Source: Ailanthus altissimus
Lineage: Eukaryota; Streptophyta; Magnoliopsida; Sapindales; Simaroubaceae
Direction of reading: 5' to 3'
Assembly: GCA_946807835.1 (NCBI GenBank)
Contig: OX327693.1
Location: forward strand, 4,419,501 to 4,483,500
Length of the DNA stretch: 64,000 nucleotides
The notes below the pieces were generated by a model that worked only from the letters and a program-made list of their open reading frames with translations, made no database searches and was not told where the DNA came from. Of this stretch, positions 45,539 to 57,323 are shown piece after piece (position 1 is the stretch's first letter; each line of letters opens with the position of its first letter). A program made the position numbers and the translations under genes.

Positions 45539-46234
45539 ATGGCAAATGGTATGGCACCATTCCAAGTTCCGACACTCAACAACAACAACTACGACAATTG
45601 GAGTATCAAAATGAAGGCACTTCTTGGATCACAAGATGTGTGGGATATCATAGAGAAAGGCTATAACGAGCCTGCGGATGATGCTGCTTTTGCTGCTCTT
45701 ACACCAGATCAAAAAACAACTTTGAAGGATTCAAGAAAGAGAGACAAGAAGGCTCTCTATCTCATCTATCAAGCATTAGATGATGATGACTTTGAAAAGA
45801 TTTCGAGTGCAAGCTCTAGCAAGGAAGCGTGGGAGAAGCTGCAAACCTCTTACAAAGGATCCGAGCAAGTGAAGAAGGTCCGTCTCCAAACATTAAGAGG
45901 TGAATTCGAATCCTTACACATGAAAGTATCTGAGTCTATTTCGGATTATTTCTCAAGAGTAGTAGCTATTTCTAATCAATTAAAAAGAAATGGTGAAAAG
46001 TTAGAAGATGTGAGGATAATAGAGAAGATACTCCGTTCGTTGGATCCCAAATTTGAGCACATTGTCGTGATGATTGAAGAAACTAAAGACTTGGAAGAAA
46101 TGACGATCGAGCAACTCCAAGGATCATTGCAAGCATACGAAAAGAAGCATAAAAAGAAGCATGGGTTTACTGAGCAACTCCTCAAGCTGCAACTCAAAGA
46201 TATGCATGAAAGCCAACGCAATAATAGAAACTAA
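45539..46234 (+). CDS. Copia 1 GAG protein (stop-truncated)
   Basis: ATG at 45539. A 231-aa frame of the UBN2/GAG type: [20 protein letters not shown] near the start, then [20 protein letters not shown] and [20 protein letters not shown] at 46232-46234 stops it before the glycine/arginine-rich linker and zinc knuckle (CYNCQKFGHYASEC, ~46403-46444), which are still present downstream in the same element. GAG forms the virus-like particle. Confidence 0.85.
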   Translation: MANGMAPFQVPTLNNNNYDNWSIKMKALLGSQDVWDIIEKGYNEPADDAAFAALTPDQKTTLKDSRKRDKKALYLIYQALDDDDFEKISSASSSKEAWEKLQTSYKGSEQVKKVRLQTLRGEFESLHMKVSESISDYFSRVVAISNQLKRNGEKLEDVRIIEKILRSLDPKFEHIVVMIEETKDLEEMTIEQLQGSLQAYEKKHKKKHGFTEQLLKLQLKDMHESQRNNRN

Positions 46235-49200
46235 CGTGGTCGAGGGAGAGGTAGAGGCCATGGAGGAGGTGGAATTCGCGATCATGGACGAGGCTGGAAT
46301 TACAACAACAATAATTCCAACAACTATGAGAAAGGAGAAAGCTCAACACGAGGCCGTGCAAGAATCAATCCGAACTCAAGGTATGAAAAATCTCAAGTTC
46401 GATGTTATAATTGTCAGAAGTTTGGGCATTATGCTTCAGAATGTAGAGCTCCCAACAACAAAATTGAGGAAAAGGCCAACTACATAGAGAAGAAGACAAA
46501 TGGCAAAGAAACTCTTCTTCTAGCATGAAAGGAAACTGATGGTGGCCAAGCAAATTCCTGGTATCTTGACAGTGGTGCAAGCAATCACATGTGTGGAAAA
46601 AAAGACATGTTTGTGGAGCTAGACGAGTCAGTAAGCGGAAATGTTTCGTTTGGAGATGATTCCACAATAGCAGTGAAAGGGAGAGGTAACATCCTTATCC
46701 GTTTGAAAGATGGGAGACATCAGTTTATTTCCAATGTCTACTATGTGCCCAATATGAAAAGTAACATCTTGAGTTTAGGGCAACTATTAGAGAAAGGTTA
46801 TGATATTCATATGAAGGATTATAATCTTTCTATAAAAGATGATAAGAATAACTTCATTGCTAAAGTGCCGATATCAAAGAATAGAATGTTCTTGATCAAC
46901 ATACAAAACGATGTTGCAAAGTGCCTGAAAGCTTACTACAAAGATGCATCATGGCTTTGGCATCTTCGATTTGGGCATCTCAATTTTGGAGGTCTAGAGC
47001 TGCTATCTAAGAAGGAGATGGTGAAGGGACTACCTTGCATCAACCATCCTGACCAACTTTGTGAAGGGTGTCTAGTCGGGAAATAATTCAGGAAAAGTTT
47101 TCCAAAGGATTCAAAGACAAGAGCCAAGAAACCACTCGAGCTCATCCATACCGATGTATGTGAACCGATCAAGCCAAGCTCTCTCGGTAACAGTAACTAT
47201 TTTCTTCTCTTCATTGATGATTTTTCAAGAAAAACCTGGGTATATTTCTTAAAACAGAAGTCAGAAGTTTTCGAAGTCTTCAAGAAGTTCAAAGCAGCAG
47301 TGGAGAGAGAAAGCGGTAGAAAGATCAAAGCCATGAGATCCGACCGAGGTGGAGAATTTACTTCCAGGGAGTTTCAAGAGTTCTGTGAAGCAAATGGAAT
47401 TCGTCGACCAATGACAGTTCCTAGATCCCCCCAACAAAATGGCGTGGTAGAAAGAAAGAACAGAACAATCCTCGACATGGCACGAAGCATGCTCAAAAGC
47501 AAGAAACTACCCAAGGAATTTTGGGCGGAAGCAGTAGCGTGTGCAGTCTACTTGTCAAACTGATCTCCAACAAGAAGTGTATGGGGAAAGACACTGCAAG
47601 AGGCATGAAGTGGAAGAAAGCCTGGCATTTACCACCTGAGAATCTTTGGAAGTATAGCCCATGTTCATGTACCGGACGAGAGAAGAACGAAGCTTGATGA
47701 TAAAAGTGAGAGTTTTATCTTCATCGGCTATGATGCTAATTCGAAGGGCTACAAGCTGTACAATCCAGACAATAAGAAGATTGTAATTAGTCGAGATGTG
47801 GTCTTCAACGAAGAAGAAGAATGGGATTTTAACTCTCATGCAGGTGAATTCAATTTCTTTCCTCAGTTTGAAGAAGATGAGCAAACAGCGATGGAGCAAC
47901 TAGGACCTCAACAAGAGCTTGAAACTCCACCTACTTCACCAACATCAACCACTTAAGGAGACTCATCACCTTCGTCATCGTCAAGTGGGAGTCAAAGTGA
48001 AAGAGTTGTGCAACGTACAAGAAGCCTTAGAGATCTCTATGAGGTAACTGAACGACAAGATAATCTTACATTATTTTGTCTGTTTGTCGATTGTGAACCA
48101 ATGAGCTTTCAAGAAGCAGTACGAGAGAAGAAGTGGAGAGATGCGATGGACGAAGAAATCAAGGCCATCGAGAAGAATGACACATGGGAACTCACCTCAC
48201 TTCCCAAAGGACATAAGGCGATAGGTGTCAAATGGGTGTACAAAACAAAGCAAAACATCAAAGGAGAGATTGAAAGGCACAAGGCGAGGCTAGTTGCTAA
48301 AGGCTATAGTCAAAAGGCTGGAATTGACTATGATGAGGTATTTGCTCTTGTTGCTCGATTGGAGACTATTAGACTAATCATTTCTTTGGCAGCTCAAAAC
48401 AAGTGAAAGATACAGCAGATTGATGTAAAGTCTGCCTTCCTAAATGGAGTTGTCACGCCCCAGATCCAAAAGATCCGACACACGACATCACTTACATTCA
48501 TTCACTGCATGTGCACTCATAAATAATATTACACAAAATTTTCAACTTTCATTTCAATTTCTTTCAGAATTATAGCAATTGAATTATGACTGGGACAATT
48601 ATTAAACCGGAGATACGCAGAGTTTTCTCAGAGATTAACACTCTACTACGTCACCAGTAGCAACTTTGTTACCGGGAGCCCAGAATATATCCATTGCAAA
48701 TTCTTACTTAAAATCATCCAATAACCACACTTTATAAAACTTAAACCAAATCCAATCCACACACAATGAAATAATACATAAGTATTTATTCAATAGGGAC
48801 AAACCAAATATCCTATCCCACGTGTCCCCAAATGAAACACACAACAACCTAGCAACTTAGGGAACCCAAGGAACAGCAGAAGCCTTGCCAAATCCGCTAA
48901 GCACACATGTACCTTATTTACCTGAAATCACCATAAACTATAATGAGTATAAAACTCAGTAAGCATACTAGTTTTTCATATATCAAATACAAATACATAT
49001 ATGTACACAATGCATATGTATGATATGCTGTGATCAATCAAAATCATAATCTTATCAAATCACATATCATGTAAGCGCTTACACATTCTTTCAAAACACA
49101 TAATAGGAATACCATTACTCAACTACTACTTAGTAGGACTTACATATCACATATCACATAATGAGCCAAATGTCACTCGTAGGTGACATACCGTATGAGA

Positions 49201-52200
49201 GGAATAGTACAAGTGAGGTCTTTAAATCACACATATATAACGCTTATGCCCGAAGGTAAAAGCCAAACCCTCACCCTGATCATCAGTGAGTCCTCTCACA
49301 TGTACCTATACGCCACCACACGAATGTGATGACTCACACTTCTTTTAGGTACCAATAGGATCCTCCCTACATACGGAACACATAACATATACCAATCCCG
49401 AAGGAAAGGCCACACATAAAGGCTCCACAAATCACATAAAATGCCTACTAAGTTAACAGTGAGTTCAAGTACCCTCAAATCACAAAATATTTCTCATGGA
49501 CATATTACACTTCAAAAGCTTTCTTTGTTAAACGCATCTTATTTTGGAAAGCTCACTTTCAAAAAACACATGTATGTCCATGCTCAATGTCAATGCTCAC
49601 ATTCATAAACATATATTCACATTTCATATCAAAATATACTTTGACATATCATAAACATATTCTTAACCCCATTTACAAAATCATACAAAACAATTATTAT
49701 GTTTATTGTGATTCCAGTAGTAAGTCTAGTATACTTACCTCTTAACACTTTCAGCTACAAGGCTTAAATCTCCTTAACCTATCAATGGAGATTAATCCTT
49801 TCATAAGCCTCACAATTCACACAAAATACTTTAAATAGCTTACAAAATTATACACAATGCATTTATCACATCAAATTGGTCTAAATATTTGGTTTCTCAA
49901 AACCTGTCATTCTGACCACTTACACTTAACAAAACTTTCTAATACATCAAATGATGTTCAATTACTCCGAAATCAGAATAGATCATTCTTGACTCATATA
50001 TACTTCTTATATATGAATATTATATCAAAATTCCTACACAATCCATTCCATACACACCATCGAATCCAAACTACAAACCTGACAGGATCAAGATACTTAC
50101 TGAACAGTATTCAATCTCCCAATTTTATAAAATCATATACTAACTCAAAAATTATAAAACTACCACATAATTACTCTTGACACATATCTCAGTCCATGAT
50201 AAATATTTGGCTTCCAAATAACTGCCAAAAGTATTTTAAAACTATTTTATTTCATAACTTTAAAAATCTGTTAATCAAATACTACAATGAGCTGATACAC
50301 TTTAGAAATTCATAACACTTCAACCACATTGATCCAAATTCTCAATTCCGAGTATATCATATTAGACATATAAAATTATCATATTCCACAAATTCATAAT
50401 TTTTAAAGATCATTCAGCAGGTCAAAAATTATTTTGCCACTGTATCATACTGTTTACACAGGAAATTTCCAGAATTCCAGGGTCATTTTGGTAAATTCAC
50501 TACAAATTCAATTTCCGAGATTTTCAGTCGATTCAAAGTCTCAGATGATCCTAAACATGTCTAATTTCATATACTCAAAATTCAAAACCATAATCGAATC
50601 ACAACAATTTATAAAATTCCTAGATCAAGAGGTTATCTAGCAGAAATTCCATAATTCATCATGATTTATCAAACTATCTTATAGATCATCATCAATTCTC
50701 ACAACATCAAACGAAATACACATCAAATCCTTAATTATACATATTTTCAGAAATCAAAACTTAAAGAAATTAACTTAATTAACACCAATAAATTGATAAT
50801 TAGTTGTGATATACCTCTAAAGATCCAAAATTCTCATTTTCTTCTTCTTTTTCTTCTTCTTCTTCTCTTTCTCTCTCCTTTATTTCTCTCTTCTCTCTCT
50901 TAAAATGGGTAGCTCGACCTAAAAATGGTAAATTAGGGTTTAAAAGTGTATTTTTATACTAAGAGGCTAATTTTTGATATTTACGAATTTGCCCCCAAAA
51001 CTTTCAAAGTATAACAATTTGGTCCCTAAAATAAATCTAAAGTCATACAAATAAACCCAATACTAATCGTATATCCTTAACCTATAAAAATATTACTAAT
51101 AACAATATATAATTCAAGTATTACCCACATACAAATAAAATACGTATATTTATATATATAAATATACATATTCTTACCGGTTATGGATACTGGTTACTAC
51201 AGGAGTTCTTGAAGAGGAAGTCTACATTCAGCAACCATCAGGCTACGAAGTCAAAGGCCACGAAGACAAGGTGTTGAAGTTGAAGAAGGCTCTTTACGGG
51301 CTAAAACAAGCACCAAGGGCATGGAATAGCCGAATCGACAAGTACTTCCAAAAGAATGGCTTCAACAAATGTCCCTATGAGCACGCTCTATATATCAAGA
51401 TCAAAGATGGAGATATTTTGATCGTGTACCTCTACGTGGACGATTTGATCTTCACTGGAAGCAACCCAAGCATGTTCAATGAATTCAAGAAAGTGATGAC
51501 GAAAGAATTCGAGATGACAGACATGGGGCTCATGGCGTACTACCTTGGCATTGAAGTTAAGCAACAAAATGATGGAATTTTCATTTCACAAGAAAGCTAT
51601 GCAAAGGAGATCCTGAAGAAGTTCAAGATGGAGAATTATAAGCCGATAAGCACACCGACGGAATACGGAATCAAGATGTCCAAACATGAAGAAGGCAAAA
51701 GTGTAGATCCAACATTCTTCAAAAGTTTGGTGGGAAGTCTACGCTATCTAACTTGCACGAGGCCCGATGTTCTTCACGCAGTTGGATTGGTCAGTCGCTA
51801 CATGGAATCTCCAACAACCACCCATTTTAAAGCCGCAAAGAGAATTCTTCGCTATCTGAAAGGTACAATTGACTTTGGCTTGTTCTATTCAGTTTCTAAT
51901 GATTACAAGCTTGTTGGATATAGCGATAGTGATTGGGGTGGAGACATAGATAATCGAAGGAGCACTACTAGATTCGTATTTTTCATGGGAGATACTGCTT
52001 TCACATGGATGTCAAAGAAACAACCGATTGTCACATTGTCCACTTGTGAAGCGGAATATGTTGCTGCTACCTCATGCGTTTGTCATGCAATTTGGCTTAA
52101 AAATCTATTGAAGGAGATAGGCTTGATACAAGAAGAGCCTACCAAGGTTTGTGTCGACAACAAGTCAGCCATTGCCTTAGCCAAGAATCCAGTATTCCAT

Positions 52201-52380
52201 GATCGAAGCAAACACATCGATATTCGCTACCACTAAATAAGGGAGTGTGTTGCAAGAAAGGATGTGCAAGTTGAATATGTGAAGTCACAAGATCAAGTTG
52301 CCGATATTTTTACCAAACCACTGACAAACGAAGACTTCATAAGATTAAGGAACTTACTAGGGGTCACAAGATCAAGTTTA
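46235..52380 (+). pseudogene. Copia 1 POL region, interrupted by stops and a nested LTR
   Basis: Protease (WYLDSGASNHMC, ~46558-46593), GAG-pre-integrase (WHLRFGHLNFGG ... LCEGCLVGK, to 47086), integrase (IHTDVCEP, then SDRGGEFTS and SPQQNGVVERKNR, to ~47563), reverse transcriptase ([20 protein letters not shown] from ~48130; YVDDLIFTG at ~51436) and RNase H (GYSDSDWGGD, STCEAEYVAAT, DRSKHIDIRYH). Stops lie at 46528, 47084, 47561, 47606, 47954, 48404 and 52234 (approximate codons). Several look like TGG-to-TGA, CGA-to-TGA or CAA-to-TAA transitions. The solo LTR at 48451-51201 sits in reverse transcriptase. Confidence 0.88.
48451..51201 (-). mobile_element. Solo LTR, 2751 bp, nested in copia 1 reverse transcriptase
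   Basis: Begins TGTCACGCCCCAGATCC and ends GGTTACTACA, flanked by GGAGT (48446-48450 and 51202-51206); removal restores the reverse transcriptase frame. Minus orientation is inferred because its complement ends GGGGCGTGACA, a common end of plant gypsy LTRs, and because its CTGAGTTTTATACTCAT-type and T-rich signals read on the minus strand. No coding region. It is unusually long for a solo LTR in this window. An older relative is at 16860-17895. Confidence 0.85.
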
Positions 52381-52388
52381 AGGGGGGG
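52380..52388 (+). other. Polypurine tract of copia 1
   Basis: AAGGGGGGG immediately before the 3' LTR TGTTGG; primes plus-strand DNA synthesis in LTR elements. Confidence 0.85.
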
Positions 52389-52825
52389 TGTTGGATCATA
52401 AACTTGATCTATTATGGGAGCCTAAACCCAAAATCAATTAAATTGAAGTCCAAGTCCATAATCAAAGTCCAAAACTACTAACCTTCTACCTAAAATCTTC
52501 TAGGGTGTAGTAATTAAGCATGTGAATAATTTGGAAGGATGGAGAAGAATGAAGAAGAATGAGATGTATGGTTATTGTAATTTTGGATTAGTTTATTTGT
52601 GTGGTGTAGGATTGTTCTTAAGTAGTATAAATACCCTTCCCCATTTTAGTTTAGGCATTAAGAAAAATTAAGAGTTTCTAAGTGAGTGAAGAACAAAACT
52701 CTAATAAGAGTGAGTTGTAATATCTTGTTTTTGAGTGAGAGTGCTCTTATAATATTTGTTTGAATTTAAATAAAAGTTGAATAAAAGTTGTTTGTGTGAG
52801 TGTTTCATTTCCTAATTTCCTAACA
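52389..52825 (+). repeat. 3' LTR of copia 1 (437 bp)
   Basis: Starts TGTTGGATC and ends CCTAACA. TATA box TATAAATA at 52626-52633. Relative to the 5' LTR it keeps ~190 bp more and has small duplications (TTGAATAAAAG and TTTCCTAA). It ends 33 bp before the ATG of gene X copy B. Confidence 0.88.
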
Positions 52826-52858
52826 CACAAGTCTCTTCTTCCATTGCTAAATTTCTTC

Positions 52859-53653
52859 ATGGCTCCCACTATTCGCAACTCCTTGTTGATCGATGAAGTT
52901 CCATTTGAAAATAATCCCACAAACCAAATTACTACTCTTTATATTTATGGAATGATCAATCGTGGAGAGAGATGCAAGGAGCTTCAGGAATTCCTGAAGC
53001 AAGTATCTGAATTTGAGAAGTACGAAATCCCTTTTGCCCTCCTTGAAAAAGTAAAACAAACAGTTCTGTATCGTTCTGATTCGTTTTCAATTTCTCTGCA
53101 AGACCCCATCCACGGTGTAAACCCTCTTCTTTTCATGGACCTTGTTGATCTGATGAGACGAGCTGAAATTCTCCAAGACGTCCAAATTCAAACTTGGAAA
53201 AATCAAATTTTTTTGCCATCATCAATTGATGGCCAGGTGCTTCAAATTCGCCATGAAAATGGAGAAAATGAGGACGAAATGAGATCGAACATGTCACTGC
53301 CGGCGGCGCGCCCCTTGAATTATAGTAACGTTATTGTTGGCATCCTTGCTGTCACTCGTGATATCCGAGTTTCATCTAATTTGAGCAGACAGCAGCACCA
53401 AAACGACACTGAGGATATGAACTGTCGCCGCCGGGTGCCGGGATCGTTAAAGTTGGGAAAGATATTCTTTCCTTTGACTGTACAAGCAGTTCTTTCTGTG
53501 TTGACTTCCGTTTTCGACGCCGGCGGTCTCTCCTCCGCTGCTGAAGCTAAACAGCTTTTGCATGTAGCTGTTATTAGCAACATGGTGGGATATATCGGAT
53601 GCTTGGCCGATATTTCTTTACTTATAGATCAATTAACTATTTGTATCCCATAA
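52859..53653 (+). CDS. Gene X copy B: unrecognised membrane protein, truncated, LTR-proximal
   Basis: A 264-aa ORF from the conserved ATG. It matches copy A including the abnormal end (LLIDQLTICIP), with in-frame losses of seven residues (EFLNICH) and one Lys. It keeps two hydrophobic segments and lacks the last two of the full-length copy. Its native upstream region is separated from it by the copia insertion at 44903-52825, so its nearest promoter is the copia 3' LTR. The frame stayed open despite two indels, both multiples of three. It may be expressed from the LTR or be a pseudogene. Confidence 0.6.
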   Translation: MAPTIRNSLLIDEVPFENNPTNQITTLYIYGMINRGERCKELQEFLKQVSEFEKYEIPFALLEKVKQTVLYRSDSFSISLQDPIHGVNPLLFMDLVDLMRRAEILQDVQIQTWKNQIFLPSSIDGQVLQIRHENGENEDEMRSNMSLPAARPLNYSNVIVGILAVTRDIRVSSNLSRQQHQNDTEDMNCRRRVPGSLKLGKIFFPLTVQAVLSVLTSVFDAGGLSSAAEAKQLLHVAVISNMVGYIGCLADISLLIDQLTICIP

Positions 53654-54344
53654 TAGATAATTATTTATGTACTCATAATAATACTTCAATGATAAAAAAT
53701 TATCAGTATATTAGAGTAGAAATTTAGAGTTTGAATCTCTTCTTTTTATTTTTTTATTTTTTAAAATTAGATTGTTTGTAATTCACGACATGTTTATAGC
53801 AATTTTTACTTTTATATTTAGGTTGGATTATAATGTATTTAATCTAGTTCTTAACTTTTGAATAATATTTTCGTACTAGTATACTAAAGCTTAAATAAGG
53901 ACAATTTTTACTTTTATATTTAGGTTGGATTATAAGTACTTAATCTAGTTTTTCTAACTTTTGGACAGTCCTTTTGTGCTGGTATATTAAAAGTCATTTG
54001 TGGTAATATTAATTTTTTATTAACTAATTATATATTTGTATTTATTCAAGCCAAAGTTTAATAAAAAAAGATTCTCCACTAATATATTAAAAGTCATGTG
54101 TGGTTATTTATTTTATTAACTACTTATAATATATTTATATTTATTCAAACGTAAAGCCTAAATAAGGAAAGAATTCTCCTTGAATACTCTATTTCGTATT
54201 AAAAATTTCACTAGATTTATTATAACAAACAATCACTAATAGATTATCAAAAAGAAAATTAAGGGTGGGCATGGAGCCGATTTGGTTAAGCTGGTCTGTA
54301 GTTTTTCAATGGGTGTAATTTGAAAATTATAAATAAATAAAAAA
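53654..54344. repeat. AT-rich flank with tandem repeats, unit B counterpart of 6832-7584
   Basis: SINE-like remnant (~53675-53760) and the ~173-bp tandem repeats (53800-54160), with the first unit shortened relative to unit A. No gene. Confidence 0.5.
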
Positions 54345-55140
54345 TTCAATGGCGGGTCTTCCCCAACTTAGAAGAATTGGTGATGGAAGGAAAGGGTATG
54401 GCAACTATATGCCAGTTTCCAGAACACTTCCTCAGCAAACTGAGATGGCTTTAAGTCGACTTTGATGAACCAACTGTTATTTTTTTTTCACCTGATTTCC
54501 TCAAGAGATTTCACAGCATGAAAGCACTCCAATTAAACGGATTGCTAGAATTTTCATCGATGGTTGAAAATGAGAAGTTGGCAATGGCAGAGATAAGGAA
54601 TCTAAACACCTGTTGTGATCTGAAGAACATTCTAAAATAAGTGTCAGATATGAACAATTTGGTTCATCTAGAAATAAATAGCTCCAGTCTCCAAGTCATT
54701 TCAGAATCTAACAACTTTGAATGTGTGGACTTGCTAAGGAATTGATAAACATAGTAACATCCTCAACAGCTTCGAGTTTGGCGCGGATAAGAGAAATGAG
54801 AATAGGTGAATGGAATATGATAACAGAAATAGTGACAGCGTACAAGGGAAATGATGCATCAAAAGATCATGAAATTGTTTTCAAGGAATTGAACAAGTTG
54901 CGGCTTTCTCGTTTAGAAAGTCTCACAAGCTTCTGCTCCGGCAATGCCACTTCAAATTCCAGTGTCTGGAAGAATTAGTTGAGAAGGAATGCCCCAAGAA
55001 GAAGGTTTTCTGCAAAGGAGAATTAAGCTCACCCAAGTTACAGAAAGTAAAAGAAATATGGAGGAAGGATGAAGGATGAAGGGTGTTGGAAGGGCAATAT
55101 TCATGCCACCATATCACAATTGCGTGAACAAAAACGGTAC
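54345..55140 (+). pseudogene. LRR fragment of a second NLR (At4g27190/RPS2-like CNL), unit B
   Basis: Same fragment as 7585-8069 but longer. It adds LARIREMRIGEWNMITEIVT, then NKLRLSRLESLTSFCSGNAT, ECPKKKVFCKGEL and the C-terminal GCWKGNIHATISQL, all hallmarks of the LRR end of At4g27190-like CNLs. Frames change at several points and a ~35-bp deletion is present near 54680 relative to unit A. Only the C-terminal half of an NLR is present. Confidence 0.72.
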
Positions 55141-55149
55141 GTAATCATT

Positions 55150-56212
55150 TACTCAGGATCCATTTGGTTCAATTTTTGCTTTTGCTTAACTTCAGAAGCA
55201 TAACAGTTGAAGTATTTGATAAATAGCCTTTACCAAACATCTACTTAGTTTCACTTGACAATTGCTACTTCTACTTTACAACAATTGTGGTTTCAAAGTC
55301 ACGATACCACAAAACCCTAGCTTTTTTTCCCATTGTTATTTTTATTTCGCCGGAGAGGGGCCTAGGTGAATGAAATCTCTTACCCTCCTCCCCATTCTTA
55401 ACATACATCTCCATCTTATTCTCCCTTCTTTTTCCTTTCTTTTGATTTAGGTTTTTTTTTTATCCTTTTATTTTATTTTTTGTTCTTATTTTGTTTTTCT
55501 GGCGGTGTCGTCGGCAGCCAATAAAGGCAGTTTCCTTGACTAAGTGCTGCCACTTTGGAAGCTGTTGGAGCCGCTGTGCCATCAACCGCTGCCAACCTTC
55601 TCGACCTCCTCCTAGCGGCCGCACCCTGGCCGACTCATGTCGGACTCCGACGAGTCTCTGCGGAGATCCGTCCGTGTCCATAAAGTCTCCGACGCTATTC
55701 CGATCAGCCTTGGCCGAGTTTCTACCATCGTCGCCGGATCGGAACTGAACGCCACCGCCCATTGCTTATCCCTTCCTCCAGTTAGATCTAGCCGCTACCC
55801 CTATTTCTCGCCACCGTTTGTCAGTTTTGTTTATAGTCTTGGTTAGTTTAGGGGTGATTTGAGCTTTTATAAATTTTCTCTTATACGAGGGTATTTTGTT
55901 ATATTTTTCTTCTACATGAGATAAATATCATCTGTTGTAAAATTCTTTCTACACGAGGTATGACTTTTCGTTTTCAATGAGGATAAAATAATTTATCTAT
56001 AATCGATCTCCAATCATAAAGTTATTATTTCCCTTTGAAAAAAAAAATTTAAGTTCGGACATTCATTAATAAGTATATATTTATATTGTCTCAGTAATTT
56101 TTTATTTTTATAATAATAGTGCTTATAATATTTTGATTTTATTAATAATATTAAAATGCTTAAAAAAAAAAAAAAGAGTCACGATACCATAACAGCAAAC
56201 AGACCCAAGTTC
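55150..56212. mobile_element. Possible hAT-like MITE hosting a later insertion
   Basis: The left end GGATCCATTTGGTT and the complement of the right end GGGTCTGTTTGCTG are weak inverted repeats of the type seen in plant hAT MITEs. The element is split by the insertion at 55313-56176. No 8-bp duplication was confirmed. Confidence 0.3.
55313..56176 (+). mobile_element. Poly(A)-tailed retroinsertion, 864 bp, with 16-bp target duplication
   Basis: Flanked by AGTCACGATACCACAA (55297-55312) and AGTCACGATACCATAA (56177-56192), 15 of 16 matching. The right end is an A-run (56162-56175). These are marks of L1-type target-primed reverse transcription. The interior starts AACCCTAGC, has a GC-rich part (55500-55800) and ends AT-rich. 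It could be a 5'-truncated LINE, a SINE-like element or a processed transcript. No protein domain recognised, although a 69-85-aa frame exists on the plus strand. Confidence 0.7.
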
Positions 56213-57323
56213 TGATTATGCCATTTATGTTGAACTTTCTACCAAATCTGATTAGCTCATCTGTTAACCAATCCAGTGCCATCCTCGGCATACTTTCAAT
56301 TCTAACTAGTTTAGGAGTTACGGTGGATAGAGTACGGATATGTGACAAAAGATGGAATTGCTTCAAGAGAATTATTGGAGTTCTCTCTTTCCTTACCATC
56401 AGTTTTCCTAGCATAGAAATTAGTTTGATCGGAAACTTTTATGAGAAGTTCACAAACTAGCATTAATTTCGCTAGTTTTTTGCTTTCACTTTCAATACGC
56501 TTTGCTCTTCATTTACAGAAGTTACAGAGTTATAAACAAGGTTCTAGACAAACTTCTATGCAGCATAAATAAAGCTATTTCGTGTGTAATTTGCGAGACA
56601 ATGCAGCTCATGTTCCTTCTACTAAAACCAAATGGTGAGAGGATCTTCTGCTTCTTTCTTGATTGTTGTGCTTTGGTTTTGCTAGATTGCAAAACTTATG
56701 TTTCTTTCAATAATTGATCATTTTCATTTGTCACGTTGATGGGCGAGAGGTTCTCTCATTCTTCTTGTCGCCGACACTAGATTTATTACTCAACTAGCGC
56801 ATTCTAAAGCAGCCATAGTCTATTCAAAAACAGAAAAGCTGCCATGGTCAATTTGTAAACACATTTGTGCCTGCGCCCTGTATCATATGTAATATATTTC
56901 TGGTAAATTTTTATATTTTAGGATGAAACTCTCTCATTGAAAAATCTTATAATCATTCTGATAAATTCCCTTTTCAACATCTGTAATCACAAGGTTGTTC
57001 TTCGAGAAATTTGATGAATGTTGATCATCAGTAGTGCAATTTGTTCTGGAAGCAAGGTTGGGTAGTCACAAGATTAAAGTGACTTCGCCACCCTTGGGGT
57101 TGCAATCCCCAGAATCAGATTCATGTGAACTTAGTACTAACAGGAAACAGTGTTACTAAGTGAAACCCTTGTTAACTTCTGAAACCTTTGATTGTTTCAA
57201 CTAATAAATATTTATACAGCTATATCAAAATTTTGAATCACAACACTCACCACCTCAGCAATACATGATGCAACATAATCTCTGCGATTGTCAAATACGA
57301 AAACTTTATCAGAGCAACAGTAT
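56213..57323. other. Unassigned sequence downstream of SAS10
   Basis: Normal-complexity sequence with short ORFs on both strands (for example 56218-56460) that I cannot assign. The part next to 57324 should include the SAS10 3' UTR. Confidence 0.4.

Larger units (their letters stand above)
44903..52825 (+). mobile_element. Ty1-copia retrotransposon 1, complete structure, inactivated, with nested solo LTR
   Basis: 7.9 kb, flanked by the 5-bp duplication CACAA (44898-44902 and 52826-52830) and bounded by TGTTGGATC ... CCTAACA. Order is LTR, tRNA-Met primer site, W-box-rich leader, GAG, protease, integrase, reverse transcriptase, RNase H, polypurine tract, LTR: the copia order. Removing the nested 48451-51201 LTR restores a ~5.2-kb element. 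Several in-frame stops make it non-autonomous. It inserted 33 bp upstream of the gene X copy B ATG and is absent from unit A. Confidence 0.92.
38827..54817 (+). repeat. Segmental duplication unit B
   Basis: Second copy of unit A in direct orientation, enlarged by a solo LTR and a nested copia element and reduced by a ~0.8-kb deletion in the NLR. Homology ends near 54817 only because unit A is cut there; unit B itself continues to ~55140. Confidence 0.9.

Noticed and set aside
38827..54817. Unit B as a pure assembly artefact (haplotig)
   Set aside because: The different insertions, the NB-ARC deletion and ~3% divergence in places argue for a real duplication, although long-read confirmation would be decisive.
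55491..55846. Plus-strand GC-rich ORFs as a host gene
   Set aside because: They lie wholly within the poly(A)-tailed insertion and show no domain; kept only as part of that element.
56160..56460. Opposed ORFs of 84 and 80 aa near the SAS10 3' side
   Set aside because: Overlap each other antiparallel, and neither shows a recognisable motif.
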